Assembly (NCBI RefSeq): GCF_003046625.1
Contig: NZ_QAAD01000031.1
Coordinates: forward strand, 1-33,426
Reading direction: 5' to 3'
Source: Mangrovibacterium marinum
Lineage (GTDB): Bacteria > Bacteroidota > Bacteroidia > Bacteroidales > Prolixibacteraceae
DNA length: 33,426 nucleotides
In this document: piece by piece, positions 6,454 through 14,878 of the stretch
Numbering within the stretch: position 1 is the first letter of the stretch
Layout: the number at the start of each line of letters is the position of its first letter
Made by a program: the position numbers and the translations under genes
Notes under the pieces: generated by a model
The model's database searches: none
What the model saw: the letters and a program-made list of their open reading frames with translations, nothing else
What the model was told of the DNA's origin: nothing

Positions 6454-9400
6454 TTATTGACCTGTTATGTATTCCAATTGTTCTTTAATTTCGAAGAAAT
6501 CCGACAGCCGGGATAAATATTCCTGCCTGGTTTTTATGGCTGATTCTGTATTCTGGATAAATTCAATATAACTGAGGCTTCCCAGGCGATAACCCAGGTT
6601 GGCTGCTTCAATTTGCTCGGCAGCAAGCGGCAGGGCTTCGCTTTTATAATATTCCAGCACTTCGCTCATTACCCTGTAACGGTTTAAAAGTTCCTTGTAA
6701 GAGGCATTCAGCTCCAATTCCCTTTGCTTGTATTCCTGTCCGGTAATCTGGTAATTTATATGGGCGGCTTTTGTTTTTCCCGACTGGGAAAAGAACAGTA
6801 AAGGAACGGAAACACCTGCTTCCCAACCATAAAAACCCGAAGTACCATCGACCGATTGCCGGGAGTAACCCAAACCGAGTTTAGGTAAAAAATTTGCTTT
6901 TTCGGCTTTCCACTCTGCTTCGGATACATCAAGCTGCTGCCTGTAATAATTCAATAAAGGAACATTGTTTAACGAATCACCTGAAAAGGCAGCATGAATC
7001 GATTTATCCCACTCTTGTCCGACATCGGTAATTTCTACACCGCCAGGGTACATCAGGTACTGGTTCAGAATTTGCAGCGAAGCCAGGTATTCAATCTCAG
7101 CCCGTTTCATATTCACCATTAACTCTTTATACTTCGCCGAGGCAGAAAGATACTCCATTTTCGATGTTTGCTGTGTTTTAAACCGCAATTCGGCAGCTTT
7201 CAGGAAATTGGCATAAATACTATCGAGCTGTTTATACAATTCTGTTTGCTTTTTTGCAACCAGTGACCTGTACCACGCAAGGCTCACGTTTCTTACCAGT
7301 TCATTTTCTGTCAGTTCAAGTCTTGAAACGGCAAGGTCGGTGCGTGACTCATTCAGTTTACTTTTGGCAGGTATGCCAAACAGGTCAATTTCCGATTGCG
7401 TTATCCCAATTTTGTTTTGAATACCCACCGCCCCGTTGCCTGTTTCTTCTTTACCGGTGTAGATGGACGTATTGCCCAAATCGAAAGCTGTAGCTTTCAG
7501 GGCTTTTTGTTTCTCCACATCGAGCGAAGCTGCTTTTAACGAAGGGTAGTTTTCTTTTGCCCGTTCAATTGCCTGCTCGAGGGTAACTGAATTTTCCTGT
7601 GCTTTTAAGCTTCCTGAAACACCAAGACCGCCAATGATGAGCAGGACGGTTATTATCGTGGTATTGAGTTTAGGTACTTTCAGTTTGGTTTTTCCCGATT
7701 CAACCATTTTGTACAATACGGGCAGCACAACCAGTGTCAGAAGTGTAGATGTTAACATACCGCCAATAACCACGGTGGCAAGTGGGCGTTGCACTTCTGC
7801 CCCTGCCGATGTGGAAATAGCCATAGGCAGGAAACCCAGTATATCGGTTGATGCAGTCAGGAATATAGGACGTATCCGGCGAAGGGAACCCTGTTTAATA
7901 ATTTCGCCAAGGCTGAGTTTGCCTTCTTCTTTCAACTCGTTAAAACCGCTTATCAAAACCAGCCCGTTCAATACTGCCACACCAAATAGTACAATAAAGC
8001 CGACCCCTGCCGAAATACTGAAAGGCATATCGCGCAGGTAAAGCGAAAAAATACCCCCCACTGCTGCAAAAGGAATGGCCACATAAATCATCAGGGTTTG
8101 TTTAAACGATTTTATGGCAAAGAAAACAAGCATAAATATCAATGCCAACGCAAGCGGCACAACCAGAGTAAGACGCTTTGATGCCCGTTCGAGATTTTCA
8201 AAAGCACCACCGTAGCGAATGTAATAACCCGAAGGCAGTTCCAATTTTTCATCGAGCGTCTGTTGAATTTCTTCTACCAGCGATTTAATGTCCCTGCCTT
8301 CCACGTTAATACCTACATAAGTACGCCTGTTGGTATTGTCGCGGCTTATTTGCATCGGGCCGGGTTGGTAACTGATTTCAGCTACTTCTTTTAAGGGAAC
8401 CTGGTTTCCATCGGGAGTATTTACAAATAAATTCCGAAGGTCGTCAATACTCTGTCGGTGTGCTTCATCAAGTCGAACCACAAGGTCAAACATGCGTTCA
8501 CCTTCATAGATAACCCCGGCAACGCCACCGCTAAATGCAGTCTCTACCACAGTATTCAGGTCTTTTATTTTTAACCCGTACTGCCCCAGTTTGGTACGAT
8601 TGTATTTTACCGTAATTTGAGGCAGCCCACGGGTTGCTTCGGCTTTGATGCCTTCAATTCCTTCAATCCCTGCAATTAAGCCGGAAATTTCTTCGGCTTT
8701 GTCGGCTAGCATATTCAGGTCATCACCGTATAATTTAATAGCCACATCTTCACGAATTCCGGTTAGAAGTTCGTTGAATCGCATCTCGATTGGCTGGGTA
8801 AACTCATAGTTTATACCTGGCAAAACACTTACCTTTTCTTTTACCTTATCAATCAGTTCCTGTTTTGATTCAACCTTTGTCCATTCATCCTCTGGTGTAA
8901 GTATGACAAATATATCGGCAATATCAATCGGCATGGGGTCGGTAGGCAAATCTGCCACCCCAATACGGCTTTGTATGGATGCTATCTCGTCCGGAAAATT
9001 TTCCAATACTATTTGTTCGATACGGGTAGAGGCTTTTTCTACCTCAGATAGCGATGTTCCGGGCTTCAGGAAAGCCTGAAAAGCAAAATCGCCTTCGTCC
9101 AACTGAGGGATAAATTCGGCTCCCATACGTGAGAAAAGGAATCCTCCGGAAATTAAGAGCACCAAGGCAATTCCCAATACAAGCTTACCTTTGCGTAAAG
9201 CCCAGGCAATTACCGGTTCATACAGGTTTTCAAGCTTCGTAATAAATTTCTCTCCCCATGTTTTTTTATCTGTTTTCGGAGGTTTCAGGAAAAGTGCTGC
9301 CATCATAGGGATGTAAGTAAGACATAGCACCATAACACCCAACACGGCAAAACCAAAGGTCATGGCCATGGGTATAAACATTTTTCCTTCCACACCCTGC

Positions 9401-10797
9401 AATGCCAGTACAGGGATAAAGACTATAAGGATAATCAGCTGCCCAAAAAACGCTGAGTTCATCATTTTACTGGCTGAATTATAGGCTATTTCGTTTCGCC
9501 GGGGCAGCCCCAGTTTTTTTCCGATAAATTCATTCCGGTGTAGGTAAAAAATCATGCTTTCAACGATGATTACCGCCCCGTCGACAAGAATCCCGAAGTC
9601 GATAGCCCCGAGGCTCATCAAGTTTGCCCAAACGCCAAACACTTTCATCATGATAAATGAAAAAAGCAGTGCAAGCGGTATGGTAGAGGCTACCAACAAA
9701 CCGCCCCGTAAATTGCCCAAAAAGATGACAAGGACAAAAATTACAATGAGAGCCCCAAGTGAAAGGTTTTCGGCTACGGTAGAGGTGGTACTTTTAATAA
9801 GTTTACTGCGGTCGAGGAAAGATTCAATTTTCACACCTTCCGGCAACGATTTTTGGATTAACGCCATACGTTCCTTCACATCCTTGATAACATCGTTGGA
9901 GTTTTCGCCTTTAAGCATCATTACAATACCCCCCATGGCTTCGCCTTTACCATTTTTGGTGAATGCCCCATAGCGAACAAAACTGCCGTATTTTACTTCA
10001 GCCACATCACGTATAAAAACAGGTTGCCCTTTTACATTGGCAACCGGGGTATTGCGGATGTCATCGAGCGAACGCATCAAACCTTCGCCACGGATAAAGT
10101 TGGCTTGAAAATTTTTCTCAATGTAAGCCCCTCCCGTATTCTGATTATTATCTTCCAAAGCCTCGAAAATGTCGGCAATGGTGAGGTTCATGCTGCGAAG
10201 TTTATCGGGGTTTATGGAGATTTCGTATTGTTTGCCACGTCCACCAAAGGAGTTTACTTCAACTACGCCCGGAACCATTGCCATCTGGCGTTTTACAATC
10301 CATTCCTGCATGGTGCGCAGTTCCATGTCATCGTAAATGGTATCATAGCCGGGTTGTACTTCGAGGGTGTACTGGTAAATCTCACCCAATCCGGTACTAA
10401 TGGGAGCCATAAACGGCTCGGCAAATCCTTCAGGGATGTTCTCTTTAATTTCGGCCAATGCCTCACTCACCAACTGTCGTGGAAGGTATGTCCCCATATC
10501 GTCTTCGAAAACGATGGTAACCACCGACAATCCAAACCGTGAAACAGAGCGGATTTCGGTAACCCCCGGCAAGTTAGCCACCGAAAGTTCCACCTGATAG
10601 GTTACAAACTGCTCTATGTCTTCGGTTCCCAAATTGGGTGCGGTGGTAATTACCTGCACCTGGTTATTGGTAATGTCGGGGACTGCATCCAATGGCACTT
10701 TGGTCATCGACCAGATGCCCCCGATGATAAGTCCTATGGTCATTAAACCAATGAGGGCTTTGTTCTTTATTGAAAAAGATATGATTCTGTTTATCAT
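6454..10797 (-). CDS. cusA: CusA/CzcA heavy-metal RND pump fused to a TolC/CusC outer-membrane factor
   Basis: 1447 residues. Residues 1-1035 are a complete HME-type RND pump: start MINRIISFSIKNKALIG, the TM4 proton-relay block GAIDFGILVDGAV (D400, D406), large periplasmic loops and the second TM bundle. A hydrophobic segment at about 1042-1066 with SLKAQ/ENS resembles a signal sequence and cleavage site. Residues 1068-1447 are an outer-membrane efflux protein (start VTLEQAIERAKENYPSL, two helical repeats). Fusions of this length are known in Bacteroidota. One reading frame thus supplies pump and exit duct, the adaptor being the next gene. Cleavage at the internal signal is inference. It follows the TRASH-like gene by 36 bases. 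No frameshift is seen. Confidence 0.95.
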   Translation of the reverse strand: MINRIISFSIKNKALIGLMTIGLIIGGIWSMTKVPLDAVPDITNNQVQVITTAPNLGTEDIEQFVTYQVELSVANLPGVTEIRSVSRFGLSVVTIVFEDDMGTYLPRQLVSEALAEIKENIPEGFAEPFMAPISTGLGEIYQYTLEVQPGYDTIYDDMELRTMQEWIVKRQMAMVPGVVEVNSFGGRGKQYEISINPDKLRSMNLTIADIFEALEDNNQNTGGAYIEKNFQANFIRGEGLMRSLDDIRNTPVANVKGQPVFIRDVAEVKYGSFVRYGAFTKNGKGEAMGGIVMMLKGENSNDVIKDVKERMALIQKSLPEGVKIESFLDRSKLIKSTTSTVAENLSLGALIVIFVLVIFLGNLRGGLLVASTIPLALLFSFIMMKVFGVWANLMSLGAIDFGILVDGAVIIVESMIFYLHRNEFIGKKLGLPRRNEIAYNSASKMMNSAFFGQLIILIVFIPVLALQGVEGKMFIPMAMTFGFAVLGVMVLCLTYIPMMAALFLKPPKTDKKTWGEKFITKLENLYEPVIAWALRKGKLVLGIALVLLISGGFLFSRMGAEFIPQLDEGDFAFQAFLKPGTSLSEVEKASTRIEQIVLENFPDEIASIQSRIGVADLPTDPMPIDIADIFVILTPEDEWTKVESKQELIDKVKEKVSVLPGINYEFTQPIEMRFNELLTGIREDVAIKLYGDDLNMLADKAEEISGLIAGIEGIEGIKAEATRGLPQITVKYNRTKLGQYGLKIKDLNTVVETAFSGGVAGVIYEGERMFDLVVRLDEAHRQSIDDLRNLFVNTPDGNQVPLKEVAEISYQPGPMQISRDNTNRRTYVGINVEGRDIKSLVEEIQQTLDEKLELPSGYYIRYGGAFENLERASKRLTLVVPLALALIFMLVFFAIKSFKQTLMIYVAIPFAAVGGIFSLYLRDMPFSISAGVGFIVLFGVAVLNGLVLISGFNELKEEGKLSLGEIIKQGSLRRIRPIFLTASTDILGFLPMAISTSAGAEVQRPLATVVIGGMLTSTLLTLVVLPVLYKMVESGKTKLKVPKLNTTIITVLLIIGGLGVSGSLKAQENSVTLEQAIERAKENYPSLKAASLDVEKQKALKATAFDLGNTSIYTGKEETGNGAVGIQNKIGITQSEIDLFGIPAKSKLNESRTDLAVSRLELTENELVRNVSLAWYRSLVAKKQTELYKQLDSIYANFLKAAELRFKTQQTSKMEYLSASAKYKELMVNMKRAEIEYLASLQILNQYLMYPGGVEITDVGQEWDKSIHAAFSGDSLNNVPLLNYYRQQLDVSEAEWKAEKANFLPKLGLGYSRQSVDGTSGFYGWEAGVSVPLLFFSQSGKTKAAHINYQITGQEYKQRELELNASYKELLNRYRVMSEVLEYYKSEALPLAAEQIEAANLGYRLGSLSYIEFIQNTESAIKTRQEYLSRLSDFFEIKEQLEYITGQ

Positions 10798-10833
10798 TTC
10801 TTATTGATTTTATTTGTTAAAACTCTATTTATC

Positions 10834-11292
10834 CTACTCATAATACTTTTTAAATGTTTGCTGATTTTTAAAGTAAGCCAATTCAGGTCTTCCTTTTTCT
10901 TTTAACCCGATTAAGGCATCGGCTTTGTTGATTGAATCGCCTGAAAAAGCATCGGGAACCATCGCAACTTCTGCAAAGTGTTTTGTTAGGTGATTGAAAC
11001 ATTCCTGGCTACAGAAATAGTATGCCTTTTTATTATAAGCGACTTTTGAAGATTTATGCATCGTTAAATTATTGCCATTCATACAAGCCCATTCACCGGG
11101 AATTTCCTTACCATACCAAGCCCATTTGTGATACAGAAACCTGGTATCGCAGCCATAGGTGTAGAAAGTCAGAACAGAAACTGTTGCGACTATCAGTAAA
11201 CTAAAACTGATAATCAGATTTCGATTAAACTTTTTGTCTTCGATTTTTTGTTTTTCCCGCAATTGTAACTTGCTTAACTTCTTCTTTTTCAT
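10834..11292 (-). CDS. Membrane-anchored TRASH/YHS-like metal-binding protein
   Basis: 152 residues. A basic N-terminus (MKKKKLSKLQLREKQ) precedes a single membrane span at about residues 28-46, leaving most of the protein in the periplasm. The exported part has WACMNGN near residue 68, then KVAYNKKAYYFCSQECFNHL, a Cys-x3-Cys arrangement typical of TRASH or YHS-type metal-sensing or metal-delivery domains. It stands directly upstream of the CusA-type pump and downstream of the His-rich exported protein, so a role in capturing metal for efflux is likely. Family assignment is by motif only. Confidence 0.7.
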   Translation of the reverse strand: MKKKKLSKLQLREKQKIEDKKFNRNLIISFSLLIVATVSVLTFYTYGCDTRFLYHKWAWYGKEIPGEWACMNGNNLTMHKSSKVAYNKKAYYFCSQECFNHLTKHFAEVAMVPDAFSGDSINKADALIGLKEKGRPELAYFKNQQTFKKYYE

Positions 11293-11355
11293 AGCGAAAA
11301 GATTAAGTAAACATATAGGCCGGCTGTTTTACCGGTCTGTTAATTCAAACAAAAG

Positions 11356-11751
11356 TTAAGCAATTGCAGGAGGCGCCCGGAGTGAGTGAGCGGTATAGAA
11401 AAATTGTTTTATGAAAATGGCATGATTGCCAAAGATAGTTGTGGTAATGTCTTTTACAGGCGGAATTTCACTTTGAACAATAATTCCAGCCGGGAAGAAA
11501 TTGAAATGGTCGGATAATTGATTTAATGATGTAGTGCTTGTCTTTTCCGACACCAGTACATTAAATGCATGGCAATGGGAATCTGTTTTTTCCGGATTTT
11601 GCCCCTGAGCAGGAGTTTCACAGGCTGATTCCTCTTTTGATGAGTGCGTAATCTCAGAATGGTGATGGTGCGGCACAACAGTATGAGCCAAAATAATCAG
11701 CCCGGCCAAAAAGGTAAAAAAGCTTCCTGTATGTTGTCCTTTTAAATTCAC
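11356..11751 (-). CDS. Small His-rich exported protein, first gene of the metal-efflux operon
   Basis: 131 residues. A hydrophobic N-terminal segment (about residues 9-25) looks like a signal anchor, followed by VVPHHHHSE and a soluble part with a SHCHAF motif and a short conserved-looking end HSLRAPPA. I recall similar short proteins opening metal-efflux operons of Bacteroidota, but not a named family. The His runs and the HCH motif suggest periplasmic metal binding. A promoter (TACCTTTG at 11784-11791, minus strand) and a perfect palindrome (11804-11818) lie directly upstream, so this gene probably starts the regulated efflux operon. Confidence 0.7.
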   Translation of the reverse strand: MNLKGQHTGSFFTFLAGLIILAHTVVPHHHHSEITHSSKEESACETPAQGQNPEKTDSHCHAFNVLVSEKTSTTSLNQLSDHFNFFPAGIIVQSEIPPVKDITTTIFGNHAIFIKQFFYTAHSLRAPPAIA

Positions 11752-11783
11752 CGATTTCTAGAAATTAATCAATTATACAACGG

Positions 11784-11818
11784 CAAAGGTATAAAAAAGT
11801 TGATGCAACCGGGTTGCA
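11784..11818 (-). promoter_or_regulatory. Promoter with candidate Fur-family operator
   Basis: Minus strand. The -7 element TACCTTTG (plus-strand complement at 11784-11791) fits the Bacteroidota consensus TAnnTTTG. Thirteen bases upstream of it is a perfect 15-bp palindrome, TGCAACC-c-GGTTGCA (11804-11818), where a repressor would block polymerase. It lies between the Fur-family gene (stop at 11823) and the first efflux gene (start 11751). Palindromic AT/GC sites of this length are typical for Fur-family dimers. That this Fur protein binds here is inference. Confidence 0.55.
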
Positions 11819-11822
11819 GAGT

Positions 11823-12248
11823 TTATTTGTCGCAATTGGAACAAACTCCTTTCACAACCATATTCACGCTTTCGAGCTGAAATTTTGCCGGTAAATTAAT
11901 ATTTGGAATGGGTATGTCATTGAGGCAATAAGTCTGTCCACAAACGGCACATAAAAAATGAACATGAAGGTCTTCGGGGTGGCATTTACAGGCTTCCCGG
12001 CACAAAGCATATTTTACTGAACCTGTTCCGTCATCGATGCTGTGGATAAGTTTGTTTTCCTCAAATGTTTTTAGTGTACGGTATAATGTGGTCTTGTCTG
12101 CTTTTTCAAATTTGTTTTCCAGTTCCGGTAAGCTTATGGCTGTTTTTTGGTCGGTCAACACCTGCAAAACCAACTGGCGCATGGCGGTTGGTTTGATATT
12201 CCGGGATTGAAGTTTGTTGTCAAAATCTTTTTTCATTATTTCGTTCAT
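11823..12248 (-). CDS. Fur-family metal-responsive transcriptional repressor
   Basis: About 141 residues from the ATG at 12248 (MNEIMKKDFDN); a second ATG at 12236 is also possible, and the frame can be extended upstream only through a TTG. The N-terminal winged helix has NIKPTAMRQLVLQVL and the recognition region DKTTLYRTLKTFEEN. The dimerisation half carries CREACKCHPEDLHVHFLCAVCGQTYC and a final GVCSNCDK, giving the two CxxC pairs of a structural zinc site. Length is normal. It is the first gene of c2 in the reading direction and is followed by the palindrome/promoter of the efflux operon, so it likely represses that operon. Zur-like versus other metal specificity cannot be decided. Confidence 0.88.
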   Translation of the reverse strand: MNEIMKKDFDNKLQSRNIKPTAMRQLVLQVLTDQKTAISLPELENKFEKADKTTLYRTLKTFEENKLIHSIDDGTGSVKYALCREACKCHPEDLHVHFLCAVCGQTYCLNDIPIPNINLPAKFQLESVNMVVKGVCSNCDK

Positions 12249-12296
12249 TTCTTGATTGCTCAAAAGTAGCAATTTAGCACGGGTGCGAAGGTAAAA

Positions 12297-12360
12297 TTGA
12301 AGCTCTTTTGCAAGCTCTGGTTTTGAGCGTTGGCTCGTGGGGCTTGCAAATGTGCTGCAA
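12297..12360 (+). repeat. Nested payload hairpin II-2
   Basis: Outer TTGaAGC/GCTgCAA, internal loop TCTT against ATGT, inner TTGCAAG/CTTGCAA, apical GAGC/GCTC. It lies about 50 bases upstream of the Fur-family start, i.e. at the beginning of the c2 payload. Confidence 0.75.
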
Positions 12361-12552
12361 TGTGCGAAGGCTGCTTATTTGAAATGCTGTCCCAAATTTC
12401 AATTGCCCGATAGGGCAAAAGCGGGGAGGGAAAAATAAATTCCTTCAAGTTTGCAGTGCCTTTTCATTAAAGGATTCTTTGTCTTTGTTTTGGTTGTCAA
12501 GTAATATTTTTCATTGTCATTCTCATCATTGATGTTTTTTGTTAACCTTGTT
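12361..12552. other. c2 leader: diverged cassette frame, no gene
   Basis: No gene. It holds a hairpin TTGCCC-gata-GGGCAA (12403-12418), then GGGAGGGAAAAATAAATTCC and GTTTGCAGTGCC near 12447-12461, which resemble the better preserved leaders of c5 and c7 but are clearly diverged. The rest is AT-rich up to the boundary palindrome. Confidence 0.45.
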
Positions 12553-12686
12553 GCTAACGGTAAATTGTATGAGTAGTGGCAGATTGCGTGGACTTTCCTG
12601 TCAAACCGTTACGCAGTTTGAGCGGGCTACAAACCTTGATATTTACCACATCGCCTGCCATTACTTATACAAAGTGTTGGGGTTAG
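12553..12686 (-). repeat. Cassette boundary site 2 (long attC-like palindrome)
   Basis: 134 bp. Left arm TTGTAT-G-AGTA-G-TGGCAG, reverse complement of right arm TTGTAT-A-AGTA-A-TGGCAG: perfect except for the two fixed G/A positions. Its right end GTTGGGGTTA mirrors TAACCCCAAC at the far end of c3, not its own left end. Confidence 0.8.
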
Positions 12687-12689
12687 TAT

Positions 12690-13826
12690 TTATTGCAGGT
12701 CGATAAAATATTTAAACTCTTTAAGCTCTTCTTTAAAAACTTCATCAACTTTTATCACCTCATTTTCTTTTGTAATAATCTCTTTGTCAATTAGCCGTTC
12801 AATAATTCTTGAGAAACTTGATGTTATGTACCTTCTTTCATGTAGCATTTGATTTTCAATCAGTTCTTCTCTTTCATAATCATCTATTAATTCGTCATCT
12901 GTTCCTCTGGATTCTTTGGTTTTAATATAGTTTACATGTTTTATCAATTTTTTATCATTACTAATTGTATTGTCAAGCCACTTTATACTTCGTTCTCCAT
13001 AATCTTTATACAATTCAAAAATTAAGTCAACTTTATCCGACAATTTTATTTTCGTCTTATTTCTAAATTTCTGAATTAGTTTCTTCTTTTTCTTGTTGTC
13101 AAAAAAGTCAGATAATTTAGAACTTGGAATTCCAATCAAGAGTGAGAACAAAGCCATGCAAATAATATAGTAGAAAAACCGTGCTACATGTATGCCGAAA
13201 TTATCATTATTTAATCTTTCAAAAAATGAATCCTCGCTCTCTAATTCGTCTTTAAATATATTCCGAACAGCAAATTCGTTTACCATTCCAGATATTTTGC
13301 CAACAGGCTTTATGTCTGGAACTTCAGAGTTTTTGCATATAGTAAGTATTTTAATCGTAAAAAATTGATTTTGGTCAATCTGAGTTTTGTTTAAGAAAAC
13401 GGTGTTAGTGCTATCATATGAGACTTTTAAGTAATTTTTCAAAAAGTCATTTGATGTCTCAAGAATCTGTGGAGTTTCTGCGATTTTCCCATTATTTACA
13501 ACAAAGCCAAAAGGAACTTGGCTTACAAAATCATCTTCCTTTATATCCTTATCTCCGTTATTTAAGATTTTTAGTGTTATAAGAATTAGATTTTCATCCT
13601 TCTCTTTCAAGTCCTCTCCATCGTAAATGATTTTCAATTCATTTAGGTTTTCTTTTAAGTCTAAAACTTGAGTCTTTGAAAGAATATCAAAAGTGATATT
13701 GGGTTTAACCTCTTTAAATTGGTCAATATAGATTGCATATCCAAAACCCAAGATTCCGATTAGAAACCCGAAAAAAGACCAAGAAAACTTTTTGTCTAAA
13801 GTTTTAATTTTATCTAATGTACTCAT
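12690..13826 (-). CDS. Unknown two-TM membrane protein (cassette c3)
   Basis: 378 residues starting at ATG (MSTLDKIKTLDKK). One membrane span at about residues 15-34, a soluble middle (35-212) with beta-rich, immunoglobulin-like spacing (NLILITLKILNNGDKDI, FFTIKILTICKN), a second span at about 214-234, then a Lys-rich segment KKKKKLIQKFRNK and a helical charged C-terminus. The middle is predicted to be outside and the C-terminal 140 residues inside. The final part (ITSSFSRIIERLIDKEIITKENEVIKV) looks like a small winged-helix-type fold, but that is weak. The stop lies next to one boundary site and the start 12 bases from the other, so the gene exactly fills its cassette. Function unknown; a membrane-linked defence or sensing role is only a guess. 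Confidence 0.7.
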   Translation of the reverse strand: MSTLDKIKTLDKKFSWSFFGFLIGILGFGYAIYIDQFKEVKPNITFDILSKTQVLDLKENLNELKIIYDGEDLKEKDENLILITLKILNNGDKDIKEDDFVSQVPFGFVVNNGKIAETPQILETSNDFLKNYLKVSYDSTNTVFLNKTQIDQNQFFTIKILTICKNSEVPDIKPVGKISGMVNEFAVRNIFKDELESEDSFFERLNNDNFGIHVARFFYYIICMALFSLLIGIPSSKLSDFFDNKKKKKLIQKFRNKTKIKLSDKVDLIFELYKDYGERSIKWLDNTISNDKKLIKHVNYIKTKESRGTDDELIDDYEREELIENQMLHERRYITSSFSRIIERLIDKEIITKENEVIKVDEVFKEELKEFKYFIDLQ

Positions 13827-13838
13827 GTTCTTTTATAT

Positions 13839-13973
13839 TAACCCCAACGTACGAGTGTAAGTTTAGGCGCGGATTGCGGGCATCTTTCCTGTCGTGGTAC
13901 GCCGCTGTTGGAGCGGGGTAGGGCGTTGGATTTACAACGCTGCCCGTGCTTAAATTTACACGTTGTTACAGCC
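13839..13973 (-). repeat. Cassette boundary site 3 (long attC-like palindrome)
   Basis: 135 bp. Left arm GTGTAA-G-TTTA-G-GCGCGG; right arm reverse complement GTGTAA-A-TTTA-A-GCACGG. Left end TAACCCCAAC closes c3; right end GTTACAGCCT matches the far end of c4. Confidence 0.8.
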
Positions 13974-14102
13974 TGTATATTATTTTGTCAAATATTCGTC
14001 TTTATTGGTTTCACTAAACATCTCCTGAAGAAACAGTCAACTCTAATCGTTGCTGACATTTATTAAAACCGTTTGTTAAATATAATACTTTATCTCTTTC
14101 TA

Positions 14103-14129
14103 CAGATTTTCTCAAAAAATCTGTTTTTA
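14103..14129 (+). terminator. Terminator-like hairpin in c4
   Basis: Perfect 8-bp stem CAGATTTT-ctcaa-AAAATCTG followed by TTTTTA on the plus strand. The stem is AT-rich, so it is a weak terminator. No plus-strand gene precedes it. Confidence 0.4.
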
Positions 14130-14546
14130 TTTCATCGCAATAGCTTAAAAAATTTGTCTCATTTTTTAAAACCAGACCGTTTTAAAAACTGTCCTCACGA
14201 TTATAAAATATTAAAAAATATGCTTTTGTGTAATCGTTTCTCAAAAATCGTTACGAAAACACTTTTTAAACACTAATCATTTTTTTCTCCGAATCGTTGA
14301 GCGGCAAAAAAGTCATGGCACAAATACCAGCAACCGAAAAAACTGTCTGCAAAACTTTAATCCTCATTAAGCTCAATCAGTTTTTTAGCCGTCGTTTTGT
14401 TAAACCTAAATATGAAAAGAACTCTCGCGGTATAATTTTAAAAAGTCAACGAAAGACTGTCAAACCGATGAAAAACCGCCAATTTTTATAAAAATCTTCT
14501 CGTCATGTCAAACCGCCGTACTAGAACAGAGCGACAGTCTGCCGAT

Positions 14547-14577
14547 GACTTTCTGGGCTGTCTGAAAGTCTTTTTTT
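14547..14577 (+). terminator. Terminator-like hairpin near the c4 start
   Basis: Stem GACTTTC-tgggctgtct-GAAAGTC followed by seven T. An alternative stem GACAG/CTGTC (14533-14562) overlaps it and would be mutually exclusive. On the plus strand it would stop transcription before the boundary site at 14584; on the minus strand it lies at the very start of c4. Confidence 0.45.
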
Positions 14578-14583
14578 ATATAG

Positions 14584-14718
14584 GCTGTAACGGATTGGTA
14601 TATGCAAATGTGGGCGATTGCGGGCTTTAAACTTATCAAACCGTTACTATTTTAAAGCGGGCTACTGCCCTTGATTTTAGTACAATCTCGCCCATTTTGT
14701 ATATACCGTGTTGTAAGC
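14584..14718 (-). repeat. Cassette boundary site 4 (long attC-like palindrome)
   Basis: 135 bp. Left arm GTATAT-G-CAAA(t)-G-TGGGCG; right arm reverse complement GTATAT-A-CAAA-A-TGGGCG. Left end GGCTGTAAC closes c4; right end GTTGTAAGC is the tail core of c5. Confidence 0.8.
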
Positions 14719-14878
14719 TGGTGTTCATTGTTCAAAGTCAATCTATTTCAAGTTTTTACAAATCTAATCTTTTATCTTATCAATCCGCACTGACCTTGAT
14801 TCGAAGCACGAATTTATTTTGTTTTTTGAGCGTCGGCAAACCCTAAAGCCCTGTGGGCTAATTGGGCTGAAAAGGCAA
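14719..14878. other. c5 tail: conserved cassette frame, no gene
   Basis: No gene. From 14719 to about 14830 it is nearly identical to 19393-19500 (for instance CAAGTTTTTACAAATCTAAT in both). It carries the core CTTGATTCGAAGCAC, the run AATTTATTTTGTTTTTTG and a small hairpin AGCCC-tgt-GGGCT at 14847-14859. Confidence 0.65.

Larger units (their letters stand above)
13974..14583. other. Cassette c4: no convincing gene, several hairpins
   Basis: About 600 AT-rich bases. Short plus-strand frames at 14073-14276 and 14297-14491 run against the cassette direction and have no family resemblance. A minus-strand frame at 14266-14367 would give a 33-residue peptide with a hydrophobic N-terminal half (MRIKVLQTVFSVAG...), too short to support alone. 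ACGATTA/TAATCGT near 14195-14237 forms a further loose stem. Two plus-strand terminator-like hairpins are listed separately. The cassette may encode a non-coding RNA, a tiny peptide or nothing. Confidence 0.4.

Noticed and set aside
10024-10542. Long plus-strand frame antisense to the CusA gene
   Set aside because: It is a shadow of a strongly supported gene on the other strand.
12297-12360. Type II hairpins as Rho-independent terminators
   Set aside because: They occur upstream of first genes as well as after last genes, in one fixed orientation, and are not followed by T runs on the gene strand.
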